Assembly: GCA_014360155.1 (NCBI GenBank)
Contig: JACIYB010000007.1
Location: forward strand, 1 to 33,047
Direction: 5' to 3'
Length of the DNA: 33,047 nucleotides
From: Syntrophomonadaceae bacterium
Lineage (GTDB): Bacteria > Bacillota > Syntrophomonadia > Syntrophomonadales > Syntrophomonadaceae
Part shown: positions 9,473-18,811 of the stretch, in pieces
Layout: the number at the start of each line of letters is the position of its first letter
Numbering within the stretch: position 1 is the first letter of the stretch
Position numbers and translations under genes: made by a program
The notes under the pieces: model-generated
Seen by the model: only the letters and a program-made list of their open reading frames with translations
Database searches by the model: none
What the model was told of the DNA's origin: nothing

Positions 9473-9611
9473 TATATATTTTTGTTTCGTAAATTAATAA
9501 AATAGCTTATTTTCTTAATTTGTGTTAAACTCAATAGAAGAATGTCATATATATTATGACTTTTTATGTTATTGTCTGCAATATTGTGGCTCAATTTGAT
9601 GGAAAAAAAAA

Positions 9612-9641
9612 GCAGGAAAAAGTTGGTGTATCGTCGAAGAG
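9612..9641 (+). promoter_or_regulatory. SigH-like promoter upstream of spo0A
   Basis: GCAGGAAAA - 12 nt - GTCGAAGAG versus RNAGGAWWW-N11/12-RNNGAATWW. The -10 also overlaps a 0A-box-like CGTCGAA. Confidence 0.5.
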
Positions 9642-9688
9642 CCTTAAAAATGAGAGATTTCAAGAGGGATAAGGAGGAATAATTTCAC

Positions 9689-10495
9689 ATGTATTATAAT
9701 GAGACACATCAAATTAAGGTTCTTGTTGCGGATGATAATCGAGAATTTTGCGAAATACTGAGAGAATACTTTAATAATGAAGATGATTTTGAATTAGTCG
9801 ATGTTTGTTCAAACGGTATGGAAGTTCTCAATGTTCTCGAAAGACAAGAAACTGAAGTTCTTATTTTAGATTTGATTATGCCTTATATGGATGGTATAGG
9901 GGTTTTGGAGAAGATAAATGAATTGAAAATGGAACCGCGTCCTAAAATTATTATACTTACGGCTTTTGGACAGGAAAATATTACCCAAAAAGCAGTACAA
10001 CTGGGAGCTGATTATTATATCTTAAAACCTTTTAATTTGTCTGTTCTTGGGGACAGAGTCAAACAAATAGCTAGGGATATAAAGCCGAAAGTTGAGAATA
10101 GAGATCAGTTGGCAGCGGTCAGTGTGAAAAGAACACCTCCCAAAAATTTGGAGGTAGAAGTAACCAAAGTGATTCATGAGATTGGGGTTCCTGCTCACGT
10201 TAAAGGTTACCAATATCTGAGGGATGCTATCATGCTGGTTGTAGAGGAAGTCAACTATCTAGGAGCTGTCACAAAAGAACTTTATCCAGCTATAGCCCAG
10301 AAATATGATACAACTCCCAGCAGAGTGGAAAGAGCTATTAGACATGCTATAGAGTTAGCATGGGATAGGGGAGATCTTGAAAAAATCAATAAATTTTTCG
10401 GTTATACTATAAATGGAGAAAAAGGCAAGCCTACTAATTCTGAATTTATTGCCATTATTGCTGATAGGCTGAGATTGGAAAATAAGGTTGGATAA
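9689..10495 (+). CDS. spo0A: Sporulation master response regulator Spo0A
   Basis: Receiver domain [14 protein letters not shown] / [16 protein letters not shown]-terminal [29 protein letters not shown]. Confidence 0.98.
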   Translation: MYYNETHQIKVLVADDNREFCEILREYFNNEDDFELVDVCSNGMEVLNVLERQETEVLILDLIMPYMDGIGVLEKINELKMEPRPKIIILTAFGQENITQKAVQLGADYYILKPFNLSVLGDRVKQIARDIKPKVENRDQLAAVSVKRTPPKNLEVEVTKVIHEIGVPAHVKGYQYLRDAIMLVVEEVNYLGAVTKELYPAIAQKYDTTPSRVERAIRHAIELAWDRGDLEKINKFFGYTINGEKGKPTNSEFIAIIADRLRLENKVG

Positions 10496-10665
10496 AAATC
10501 AAAAGGAAGTTTGCTGAGCCCTGGTTGCTGGTTTGTAAAATCAGTAATTGGGGCGTTTTTGTAAGTAGCCGGTCATAAAAAACGTATTTTTAAAATATAG
10601 AGGTTTTTGTTTTGTTATTTTCGTGTGCTAATATAGTTTCATAAAGCCGTATCGGGGTGGATGGT

Positions 10666-11787
10666 GTGTTAGCAAAGGGAAGGGCACGCATGGACAGGCG
10701 TACCAAAAATCTAGTCAAAAGATTAAAAAAAAATGATATAGCTGTTATTGACCATGATGATATTGACGAGGTAGCGGCAAATTCACTTATAGACATTAAA
10801 CCGCGGGCAATTATAAATGCCCGGCCTTCTATAACTGGACGCTATCCTGCCAAAGGAGCATATAAAATATTAAAAGCTGGAATTCCCATACTAGATGAAG
10901 TTGGAGAGGAGATATTTACTAAACTGAGGGAAGGAACAGTAATAAATATAAAAGGGGATCAGGTTTTTTTAGGGGATAACCTGCTCGCTAGAGGAAGAGA
11001 ACTCAGTTTGGAAGATGTAGAAACTAAGATTAAACAGGCTAACCAAAATATACAGGCAGAGTTAGACAGTTTTGTCGAAAATACGCTTGAATATGCTAGA
11101 AAAGAAAAAGCCATTCTTTTAGGCAATTTTGAACTTCCTGATTTGGACACCCATATCCTTAATCGTCATGTACTCATTGTAGTAAAGGGCAAGAATTATA
11201 AAGAGGATTTGAGGATAATAAATTCGTACATACAAGAAGAACGGCCGGTATTAATAGGAGTAGACGGCGGAGCAGATGCTCTTTTGGAATTTGGGCTAAA
11301 ACCGGACATTATCGTGGGGGATATGGACAGTGTTTCCGACGAAGCCTTGCGCAGCGGAGCAGAAATTGTAGTGCATGCTTACCCGGATGGGTCGGCCCCT
11401 GGTTTTGAAAGGGTCCATGCCTTGGGTTTAACAGCCAAAGTCTTTCCGATGCCTGGGACTAGTGAAGATGTTGCCATGATACTTGCCTGGGAATATGGAG
11501 CAGGACTCATAGTGGCAGTGGGATCACATTCTAATATGATAGATTTTCTGGAAAAAGGCCGTAAAGGAATGGGGAGCACTTTTTTGGTCAGGTTAAAAGT
11601 AGGGTCAATACTTGTAGATGCCAGGGGAGTCAGCCAGTTATATAAACACAATTTGTCGACCAGATATCTTGCCCAGTTATTGATTGCGGCGATGGTACCA
11701 ATAATCATAATCCTCTGGGTATCACCGGCTACAAAATCTATTTTCCGGCTGATAATGCTGCAGCTTAAACTTCTTGTTGGTATGTAA
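10666..11787 (+). CDS. steA: SteA-like (putative cytokinetic ring) protein with C-terminal TM
   Basis: IINARPSITGRYPAKGAYKIL, GVDGGADALLEFGLKPDIIVGDMDSVSDEAL (thiamin pyrophosphokinase-like fold), C-terminal TM. The GTG at 10666 has SD GGGGTGGA. Confidence 0.8.
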   Translation: MLAKGRARMDRRTKNLVKRLKKNDIAVIDHDDIDEVAANSLIDIKPRAIINARPSITGRYPAKGAYKILKAGIPILDEVGEEIFTKLREGTVINIKGDQVFLGDNLLARGRELSLEDVETKIKQANQNIQAELDSFVENTLEYARKEKAILLGNFELPDLDTHILNRHVLIVVKGKNYKEDLRIINSYIQEERPVLIGVDGGADALLEFGLKPDIIVGDMDSVSDEALRSGAEIVVHAYPDGSAPGFERVHALGLTAKVFPMPGTSEDVAMILAWEYGAGLIVAVGSHSNMIDFLEKGRKGMGSTFLVRLKVGSILVDARGVSQLYKHNLSTRYLAQLLIAAMVPIIIILWVSPATKSIFRLIMLQLKLLVGM

Positions 11788-11805
11788 GACTTTGAGGTGA
11801 AATCG

Positions 11806-12702
11806 ATGATTGATTTAAAATATCATATAACTTCTCTGATAGCTGTTTTTCTGGCTCTGGGGGTAGGAATACTTATTGGGAGTACGATAGTCGGGGGCAA
11901 TGTACTTGTAGACCAGCAAAAAAAGATGATAGACCGATTGGAAGAGCAATTCTATGTGTTGAAGGAAAGAGAGAAGGACCTGGTAGAAGAAAACAAATAC
12001 AAAAACCAGATAATCAGCAATTATGAAAATTACAGCCAAGCTGTGCTGCCTCTTTTGGTCAAAAATCGCCTTGCAGGATATAGAATCGCTGTGGTGGTAA
12101 GTGGAGACAGAGATATACCTGCAGGAATGCTTAATGCTTTGTCGATTGCAGGCGCAGAAGTAATATCTAAAACTGTGGTTTTGTCCAACATGGAACTTAA
12201 AGATGACGGGTTGCGTGAAAAATTGGCTGATTATTATGATCTTGATGATGATGTCAAAAACGATACTCTGAGGAGTTATATTGCATCAAGTGTGGGTGCG
12301 GTGATAGCAAATGAGGCTGATATTACAGCGATTGATATGTTGCAAGGAGATGAGCTGGTAAAATTTGCTGGAGTCGAGAATGAAATAGTTGATGGGGTTA
12401 TACTGCTGGGGGGCAGCAATGATTTAAACAGGTTTTTTGTTCGAAGTTTCGACCAGGCGCTGATAGATTATTTAGTCAGCCGCAATATCAAAGTATTTGG
12501 TGTAGAGAATTCTGAAGTGAATTATTCATATATGGAGCATTATCAGAAAAGTAATATCAGTACCATTGATAATGTTGATATGAGTCCCGGGCAGATTTCT
12601 CTGATTTTTACTATAGAAGGAGAGGCCGGGAACTATGGTGTGAAACCTACGGCCCAGAAATTCATGCCTTCATTGCCGGTTGATAATATATTGGAAAGGT
12701 GA
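11806..12702 (+). CDS. steB: SteB / MctB-type ("copper transporter" family) protein
   Basis: MIDLKYHITSLIAVFLALGVGILIGSTIVGG N-terminus followed by a coiled coil. Adjacent to steA. Confidence 0.75.
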   Translation: MIDLKYHITSLIAVFLALGVGILIGSTIVGGNVLVDQQKKMIDRLEEQFYVLKEREKDLVEENKYKNQIISNYENYSQAVLPLLVKNRLAGYRIAVVVSGDRDIPAGMLNALSIAGAEVISKTVVLSNMELKDDGLREKLADYYDLDDDVKNDTLRSYIASSVGAVIANEADITAIDMLQGDELVKFAGVENEIVDGVILLGGSNDLNRFFVRSFDQALIDYLVSRNIKVFGVENSEVNYSYMEHYQKSNISTIDNVDMSPGQISLIFTIEGEAGNYGVKPTAQKFMPSLPVDNILER

Positions 12703-12711
12703 CAGGTTTAA

Positions 12712-13395
12712 ATGAAATCCGTGAGCATAATTATACCAGCCTACAACGAAGAGGCTAAAATTGCGGACACTCTGCGATCCCTAAAAACAATCGACAGCAT
12801 AGGCATAGATAAAATAGTAGTAGTAAACGACGGTTCTACCGACGGAACTGCAGCCAAAGCCAGAAAAGAGGGGGCTGTTGTACTTGATTTATATCCTAAC
12901 CGTGGTAAAGGCGGAGCCATGAATGCGGCCTTGCCTTTTGTTGATACGGATATAGCGGTTTTTTTAGATGCAGATCTGGGAGAAACAGCTTCTGAGGCGT
13001 GGAAGATTATTAAGCCCGTAGATGAGGGGGAAGCGGACCTCTGTATAGCTTCTTTTCCTCCTCCTGCCCGAAAAGGCGGTTTTGGAATTGTAAAGGGAAC
13101 TGCTGCTTGGGTGATTTACAGGATAGGGAAGATTAAAGTGAATTCTCCCTTGAGCGGGCAGCGAGCTATGAATAAAAATGTTTTGGAGAAAATTACTCCC
13201 TTTAACGAGGGCTATGGCGTAGAATTGGGGATAACTATTAAAGCTCTTATGCAAGGGTTTAGGATTATGGAAGTGCCTACTAATATGACCCATAATGAAA
13301 CCGGCCGTAATTTAAAGGGATTTTTGCATCGGGGCCGGCAGTTTATTGATATTTTAAGAGTAATCAATACGGAGATAAGGGGGAAAGGTGTTTGA
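12712..13395 (+). CDS. Glycosyltransferase family 2
   Basis: SIIIPAYNEEAKIADTL, VVNDGSTDGTA, FLDADLGE, SGQRAM. Confidence 0.9.
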   Translation: MKSVSIIIPAYNEEAKIADTLRSLKTIDSIGIDKIVVVNDGSTDGTAAKARKEGAVVLDLYPNRGKGGAMNAALPFVDTDIAVFLDADLGETASEAWKIIKPVDEGEADLCIASFPPPARKGGFGIVKGTAAWVIYRIGKIKVNSPLSGQRAMNKNVLEKITPFNEGYGVELGITIKALMQGFRIMEVPTNMTHNETGRNLKGFLHRGRQFIDILRVINTEIRGKGV

Positions 13396-14213
13396 ATATT
13401 CCGCTTGTAGCTGGGTTGGCTGCAGCAGCTGGCATTTTCATAGAAGCGGTTCTTATCTATTTTCTCCTTGATATGTTTAAGCAGGTAGGAGCAGTAGGGA
13501 AAAATTTTAAACAGATCGATATTCCTATTGGCGTAGGCATTAGTTTCCCCATAACAGCTATGCTTGTTTTTACCGTCTATGCGGCGTTAAATTACTATGA
13601 TACATCCTATGATTTATTTCTCTTAGGGATCGTATCTATTTCTTTTTTGGGTTTCATTGATGATATGTTGGGCAAGAGGGATACAAGAGGTTTTAGAGGA
13701 CATTTTGGAGCTTTATTGCAGGGGCGGCTTACAACCGGAGGGTTAAAAGCTTTAGGCGGTGGATTTACAGCTTTTTTCCTGGCTATTTTTAATTCAGTTG
13801 GATGGGGTGAACTTCTTCTAAATACTCTGGTCATAGCTCTTTTCACCAATATGTTAAACCTTTTGGATCTGAGACCTGGAAGAGCTATTAAAGGTTATCT
13901 ATTTTTTCTGCTTACAATCGCTGTCTTAGCAAGAGGGGAAATTGACTGGCTTTTAGTGGCTCCCGTACTGGGTGCGGTAATATATTACCTTGCCTTGGAT
14001 ATAAAGGCCAAGGCCATGATGGGAGATGCGGGGGCTAATGTTTTGGGTCTGGTTTTGGGTTATATCAGTATCACAAGCCTCTCTTTCTTTATTAAAGCGG
14101 GGCTGCTGTTGTTTTTAATCGCTGTTCATATATATACTGAAAAATATTCTTTAACTGAGACTATTGAGAAAGTTCCTTTGTTAAGGGCGTTAGACAAAAT
14201 AGGAAGGGATTAA
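13392..14213 (+). CDS. MraY/WecA-like glycosyl-1-phosphate transferase family membrane protein
   Basis: Polytopic; GFIDDMLG, NMLNLLDLRPGRA and MGDAGANVLG motifs. Overlaps the GT2 stop by 4 nt; TTG start with AGGTG. Confidence 0.8.
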   Translation: MNIPLVAGLAAAAGIFIEAVLIYFLLDMFKQVGAVGKNFKQIDIPIGVGISFPITAMLVFTVYAALNYYDTSYDLFLLGIVSISFLGFIDDMLGKRDTRGFRGHFGALLQGRLTTGGLKALGGGFTAFFLAIFNSVGWGELLLNTLVIALFTNMLNLLDLRPGRAIKGYLFFLLTIAVLARGEIDWLLVAPVLGAVIYYLALDIKAKAMMGDAGANVLGLVLGYISITSLSFFIKAGLLLFLIAVHIYTEKYSLTETIEKVPLLRALDKIGRD

Positions 14214-14230
14214 ACCGGGGGTGAACGAGA

Positions 14231-15358
14231 GTGGTCAACAGACAGAGGCTGGTAAGCCGGTTTATTAAACTGGTAGAAACTGGTTCGGTTTCAGGTCAGG
14301 AGGGTAAGCTGAGGGACCTGCTCAAAGCAGATTTTTACCGGCGCGGTTTAGATGCGGAAGAGGACAATGCGGGAGAAATCCTTAAGGGGCAATCTGGGAA
14401 TTTACTGGTAAGAATACCGGGAGCATTGAGCGGGCCGCCGCTTTTATTTGCTGCCCATATGGATACTGTTGAGCCGGGCAACGATATTAGAGCTATTGTT
14501 GGTGATGACGGTTTTATAAAGAGTAAGGGAGATACTGTATTGGGATCTGATGATAAGGCAGCTATAGCTGTTTTGCTGGAAGTTTTAGATGTGATCGAGG
14601 AGGATGGAATAGCACATCCCTCACTGGAATTCCTTTTCACCGTGAGTGAAGAACAGGGACTGCTGGGAGCTAAAGCTTTTGATTTCAGTAAATTGAAGGC
14701 CGAATTTGGTTATGTGCTTGATGCCGAAGGAGATCCAGGGACTGTGATAGTGCAGTCTCCCTGCCAGAACGAAATCGAGTATATGGCTTATGGAAAAGCT
14801 GCTCATGCTGGGATTAATCCCCAAGACGGTGTAAACGCTATTCAAATTGCGGCATTGGCAATGTCTCTAATGCCGTGCGGGCGAATAGATGAAGAGACAA
14901 CATGTAATTTCGGGATAATAAAGGGCGGCAAAGCCAGGAATATAGTCGCTGATTTCTGCCAGATTAAAGGAGAAATCCGAAGCCTTAGCCGGGAAAAGCT
15001 GAATAAGCTCAGTGCAGAATTGGAAGAAACTTTTAAAACCGAGGTAGAGAAACATGGAGGCAGGGCTGAGGTAACAGTAAAATTTCTTTATCCGGAAATA
15101 AAGCTTGACAGCGAAGAAAAGGTGGTCAAACTAGCGGTCAAGGCGGCGGAAGCTGTCGGGTTAAAACCGCAGCTGGCCAAAACGGGCGGGGGCAGTGATG
15201 CCAGCATAATAAACGGGCGAGGGATTCGTTGTGCTAATTTGGGGATAGGTATGAGAGCAGTTCACACTTGTGGTGAATATATAAGCGTTAATGATCTGGT
15301 TGATGATGTGAGGCTGATCCTGGCTCTGATACAGGAAGCCGGTAAAGATCATTCGTAA
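14231..15358 (+). CDS. M20/M42-type peptidase, PepT-like
   Basis: LLFAAHMDTVEPG, GSDDKAAIAVLLEVL, FTVSEEQGLLGAKAF, AHAGINPQDGVNAI. Confidence 0.9.
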   Translation: MVNRQRLVSRFIKLVETGSVSGQEGKLRDLLKADFYRRGLDAEEDNAGEILKGQSGNLLVRIPGALSGPPLLFAAHMDTVEPGNDIRAIVGDDGFIKSKGDTVLGSDDKAAIAVLLEVLDVIEEDGIAHPSLEFLFTVSEEQGLLGAKAFDFSKLKAEFGYVLDAEGDPGTVIVQSPCQNEIEYMAYGKAAHAGINPQDGVNAIQIAALAMSLMPCGRIDEETTCNFGIIKGGKARNIVADFCQIKGEIRSLSREKLNKLSAELEETFKTEVEKHGGRAEVTVKFLYPEIKLDSEEKVVKLAVKAAEAVGLKPQLAKTGGGSDASIINGRGIRCANLGIGMRAVHTCGEYISVNDLVDDVRLILALIQEAGKDHS

Positions 15359-15428
15359 GAGCAAGTGCTTGCTGCCTTGTATGTTCCAGTTTTACCTCCT
15401 ATATTTCGATTGATTAGTCAGGAGGGGT

Positions 15429-16532
15429 ATGGTGATAGAAATTAAAAGAGGAAACATAATAAAAGAACTGTTCTCCCGTGACGGGATAGCTGGTTACTTG
15501 CTGGAAGTTGAGGGTAGAGAGGAGAAATGCGTATCTTATCCAGACCTGGTAGGCGAAATTGAGCCTGGTGACGAAGTTTTGGTGAATACGACTGCAGTAT
15601 CTCTGAATTTGGGCAGTGGAGGGTACCATTTCGTTATCGCCAATTTAAATTCTAAAGGCAAGAAAATCAAATGTGGCGGCCATATTATGAAACTCCGTTA
15701 TACGCCTATGCAGGTTAAAGTCCTCAGTGTAGAAGAAGAAGAAAGTCCTCATCATCAGGATATGGCGGAAGCTGAAAGCTTAGAAAAAACCCCGGTATTA
15801 GTAGCCACACTTCATTCCATGCTGGCTCCTTTATGTTTGCAGCTCAGTAAAAACGGGCTGAAGGTGGTTTACGTTATGACTGACGGGGCTGCACTTCCTC
15901 TTTTTTTCAGCCATACAGTTCATTGGCTTAAAGCCAACGGAATTTTGCAGGGGACTGTTACGACAGGACATGCTTTTGGAGGTGACTTGGAGGCAGTAAA
16001 TATTTACTCGGGGCTGTTGGCGGCCAAAAGAGTTTATGATGCAGACGTTATCATCGTCAGTATGGGGCCTGGCATAGTCGGAACAGGAACCAGATGGGGA
16101 TTTAGCGGCATAGAACAGGGGGAAATACTGAATGCCGTGGAGGCTTTGGAGGGCCTGCCTATTGCAGTGCCCCGTATCAGCTTTGCTGATGAGAGGGAAA
16201 GACACCGCGGTATAAGTCATCACACAATTACAGTTCTTTCCAAGGTCTGCCGTGTACAGGCTCTAGTTCCGCTTCCCGTGATGGAAGAGGAAAAAATGAG
16301 CTATGTGCTGGAGCAGCTGCGCTGTGAGGAAGACTTGCTGGAGAGATACAAATTTTGCCTTGAAAATGTACCGTCTATCATAGAACTAGTACAAGACTGT
16401 GAACTGCCGATCACTACTATGAAGCGCGCGGCAGAGGAGGACAAGGAATTTTTTCTTACCCTGGGAGCTGCGGCTGCAGTAGCACAGCGCTTAAAAAATG
16501 GAGAACCGTTGCGACAAATCCGCCTAATTTAG
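15429..16532 (+). CDS. DUF3866 family protein of unknown function
   Basis: SD aggagggg; N-terminal VSYPDLVGEIEPGDEVLVNTTAVSLNLGSGGYHFV and SMGPGIVGTGTRWGFSGIEQGEILNA typical of DUF3866. Confidence 0.75.
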   Translation: MVIEIKRGNIIKELFSRDGIAGYLLEVEGREEKCVSYPDLVGEIEPGDEVLVNTTAVSLNLGSGGYHFVIANLNSKGKKIKCGGHIMKLRYTPMQVKVLSVEEEESPHHQDMAEAESLEKTPVLVATLHSMLAPLCLQLSKNGLKVVYVMTDGAALPLFFSHTVHWLKANGILQGTVTTGHAFGGDLEAVNIYSGLLAAKRVYDADVIIVSMGPGIVGTGTRWGFSGIEQGEILNAVEALEGLPIAVPRISFADERERHRGISHHTITVLSKVCRVQALVPLPVMEEEKMSYVLEQLRCEEDLLERYKFCLENVPSIIELVQDCELPITTMKRAAEEDKEFFLTLGAAAAVAQRLKNGEPLRQIRLI

Positions 16533-16710
16533 ATACATCCGTATGAAATCCGATAAAGTAATATTGGCGGAAAAATTAGCAAAAATATTTTTCAGGTCCT
16601 TGATTTTCCCAGCAAAAATAATCCCCCGTTTGGTGACCAGCATCTTCATTAATCATCACCTCGTTTGCAGTTTATGCAATCACCGGAAATATATGCAGGA
16701 GGTTAACCTG

Positions 16711-17256
16711 ATGGAATTAACTGAAAATACACTGAGCTCAAAGGAGATATTTAAAGGCAAGATAATTAAAGTCCGGGTAGACAAAGTGGCTTTGCCCGAT
16801 GGGAATGAAAGTACGCGGGAGATAGTGGAACATGCTGATGCGGTAGCGGTGGTGGCTATAGATGATGATGAAAATGTTTGGATGGTGCGGCAGTACCGTA
16901 AGCCGGTAGAGCTCACATTGCTGGAAATACCGGCAGGAATTATAGAGGAGAATGAAGACCCGCTTGCAGGCGCTAAGAGAGAACTTGCTGAGGAAACCGG
17001 GCTGCGTGCCGGTCATTGGGAAAAAATTTTGTCGTATTACAGCAGCCCGGGTTTCAGCGATGAGATGCTTTACCTTTATATGGCTAGAAATTTAACTGAA
17101 GGTGAAGCTAGTCTTGATAAAGACGAATTTCTTAAAATAGAAAAAATACCGCTTGAAAAAGCGTATAGACTGATTTTTGAGGGCAAAATTCTTGATGGAA
17201 AGAGCATCATCGGAATCCAGCATGCTTATTTCAGGTTAAAAAAACAGGGAGGATAG
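16711..17256 (+). CDS. nudF: NUDIX hydrolase, ADP-ribose pyrophosphatase type
   Basis: Nudix box GAKRELAEETGLRAGHWEKI; SD AGGAGGT immediately before the ATG at 16711 (the ORF track start at 16543 is too far upstream). Confidence 0.88.
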   Translation: MELTENTLSSKEIFKGKIIKVRVDKVALPDGNESTREIVEHADAVAVVAIDDDENVWMVRQYRKPVELTLLEIPAGIIEENEDPLAGAKRELAEETGLRAGHWEKILSYYSSPGFSDEMLYLYMARNLTEGEASLDKDEFLKIEKIPLEKAYRLIFEGKILDGKSIIGIQHAYFRLKKQGG

Positions 17257-17315
17257 CAGGAAATACAGGTTTTGTACATTGAGAAGTGTTTTTTATTTTG
17301 AATTGATGTAAAAGT

Positions 17316-17586
17316 AATTTCACTGCTGAAAGTTATAATCTGTTGGTTTAAATGTATAAATATTCGTCGCCAGACTTCCGCATGGGCAACAATATCCACT
17401 TGTCTCGCGACGAAAGGGGTACCGGGCTAATTCCCATCCGTGCTCAATATCCCTCTCGCCCCCTCCTTGGGGCTCGCCCCCTTTCGTCGCTTCACCTTCG
17501 CGGGGTGTTGCTTCCATGCTCCGTCAACAGGCTCCTACATATTTATACATTTAAACAAGCTAACTTAGGGTTTTTGCAGTGGAATC
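17316..17586 (+). mobile_element. MITE-like palindromic element, copy 2 (271 bp, longest version)
   Basis: Same TIRs as copy 1. Exact flanking direct repeats AAAAGT (17310-17315 / 17587-17592). Interior nested inverted repeats GCGACGAAAGGGG/CCCCTTTCGTCGC. Confidence 0.88.
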
Positions 17587-17632
17587 AAAAGTTAGCTTAA
17601 AAATATTTCATACAGCAGGTGAGGGGAAATCT

Positions 17633-18811
17633 TTGCGCGATGTTTACGGGGATCTTCATATTCATATCGGTATAGCCGGCGGCCAAGCCGTTAAAGTAAC
17701 TGCTTCCCCAAAATTAAGACTGGAATCTGTTATTTTTGAAGAAGCGCCTCGCAAAGGGCTGGATATGGTTGCTGTTGTGGATGCCGGGTGTATCCCCGTG
17801 ACCCTTGAAATCGAGGAGATGTTGCGAGAAGGGAAGCTGCAGGAACACCCCCAAGGGGGATTTATTGCCAGAAATGGAGTGCTTTTAATTGCAGGTTGTG
17901 AAGTGGAAAGCCGGGAAGGCATACATTTAATCATATATCTCCCCTTTTTACATAGTATCAAATATTATCAGAAATATATAAAAACAAGGATTAATAACAT
18001 GATGCTTTCAACGCAAAAGGTTAATGCCAGTGTAGCAGACCTTATTAATCTCAGCTGTTCGCTAGACGGTATTTTTTGTCCTGCTCATGCCTTTACTCCT
18101 CATAAGGGAATATACGGCAGCTGGACCGAGCGGCTCAGCAGGGCAATAGGCCGGAATATTGAGCAGATTAAGGCTTTAGAACTGGGATTGAGTGCTGATA
18201 CGGATATGGCAGATATGATCGGAGAAACCAAAAACTTTACTTTTTTATCGAATTCCGATGCCCATTCACTGGCAAATGTAGGCAGGGAGTATAACCTTTT
18301 TCGTATGGCAGACAAGAATTTTTTGGAGCTTAGATATTGCTTGGAAAACAAGGACGGCCGCAGGATAATGGCCAATTACGGAATGGATCCGCTCTTAGGA
18401 AAATATCACCGCAGTTTTTGCACCCGCTGCTCCACTATAGCAGAGGGGGATATTCCAGTATTTACCTGCAATGGTTGCGGTAATAAGAATATGGTGACAG
18501 GGGTTTATGACAGGATAATGGCTATAAGGGATTATGAAGAGCCCCGTCATCCGATAGGCCGTCCTCCTTACTATTACCGAGTGCCTTTAAAAGAACTGCC
18601 CGGGATAGGGCCCAAGAGGCTGGAAAAGATCCGGGGTTATTTTCCCAGCGAGATAAACCTGGTAGAAAAAGCCAGCGTAGATGCGATAGAAAGGATAGCC
18701 GGAAAGGACGTTGCGCGTATGATAAACAGAATGCGGACCGGACGTCTGAGTATTATTCCAGGAGGTGGAGGGCACTATGGGAAAGTCCAAAAGGATTATT
18801 GTGACGAGTGA
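17633..18811 (+). CDS. Endonuclease Q-like (TIGR00375) PHP-domain protein
   Basis: YGDLHIHIG PHP motif, zinc-finger-like CTRCSTIAEGDIPVFTCNGCGNKN, helix-hairpin-helix-like LPGIGPKRLEKI. TTG 17633 preceded by AGGTGAGGGG. Confidence 0.8.
   Translation: MRDVYGDLHIHIGIAGGQAVKVTASPKLRLESVIFEEAPRKGLDMVAVVDAGCIPVTLEIEEMLREGKLQEHPQGGFIARNGVLLIAGCEVESREGIHLIIYLPFLHSIKYYQKYIKTRINNMMLSTQKVNASVADLINLSCSLDGIFCPAHAFTPHKGIYGSWTERLSRAIGRNIEQIKALELGLSADTDMADMIGETKNFTFLSNSDAHSLANVGREYNLFRMADKNFLELRYCLENKDGRRIMANYGMDPLLGKYHRSFCTRCSTIAEGDIPVFTCNGCGNKNMVTGVYDRIMAIRDYEEPRHPIGRPPYYYRVPLKELPGIGPKRLEKIRGYFPSEINLVEKASVDAIERIAGKDVARMINRMRTGRLSIIPGGGGHYGKVQKDYCDE

Noticed and set aside
16543-16710. N-terminal extension of the NUDIX ORF from 16543
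   Set aside because: A perfect AGGAGGT at 16697-16703 precedes ATG 16711, where homology begins; the extension has no SD.
17320-17600. ORFs 17352..17600 (+) and 17320..17517 (-) within copy 2
   Set aside because: They lie wholly or mostly inside the palindromic element, have low-complexity translations and no SD, and are not preserved in copies 1 and 3.
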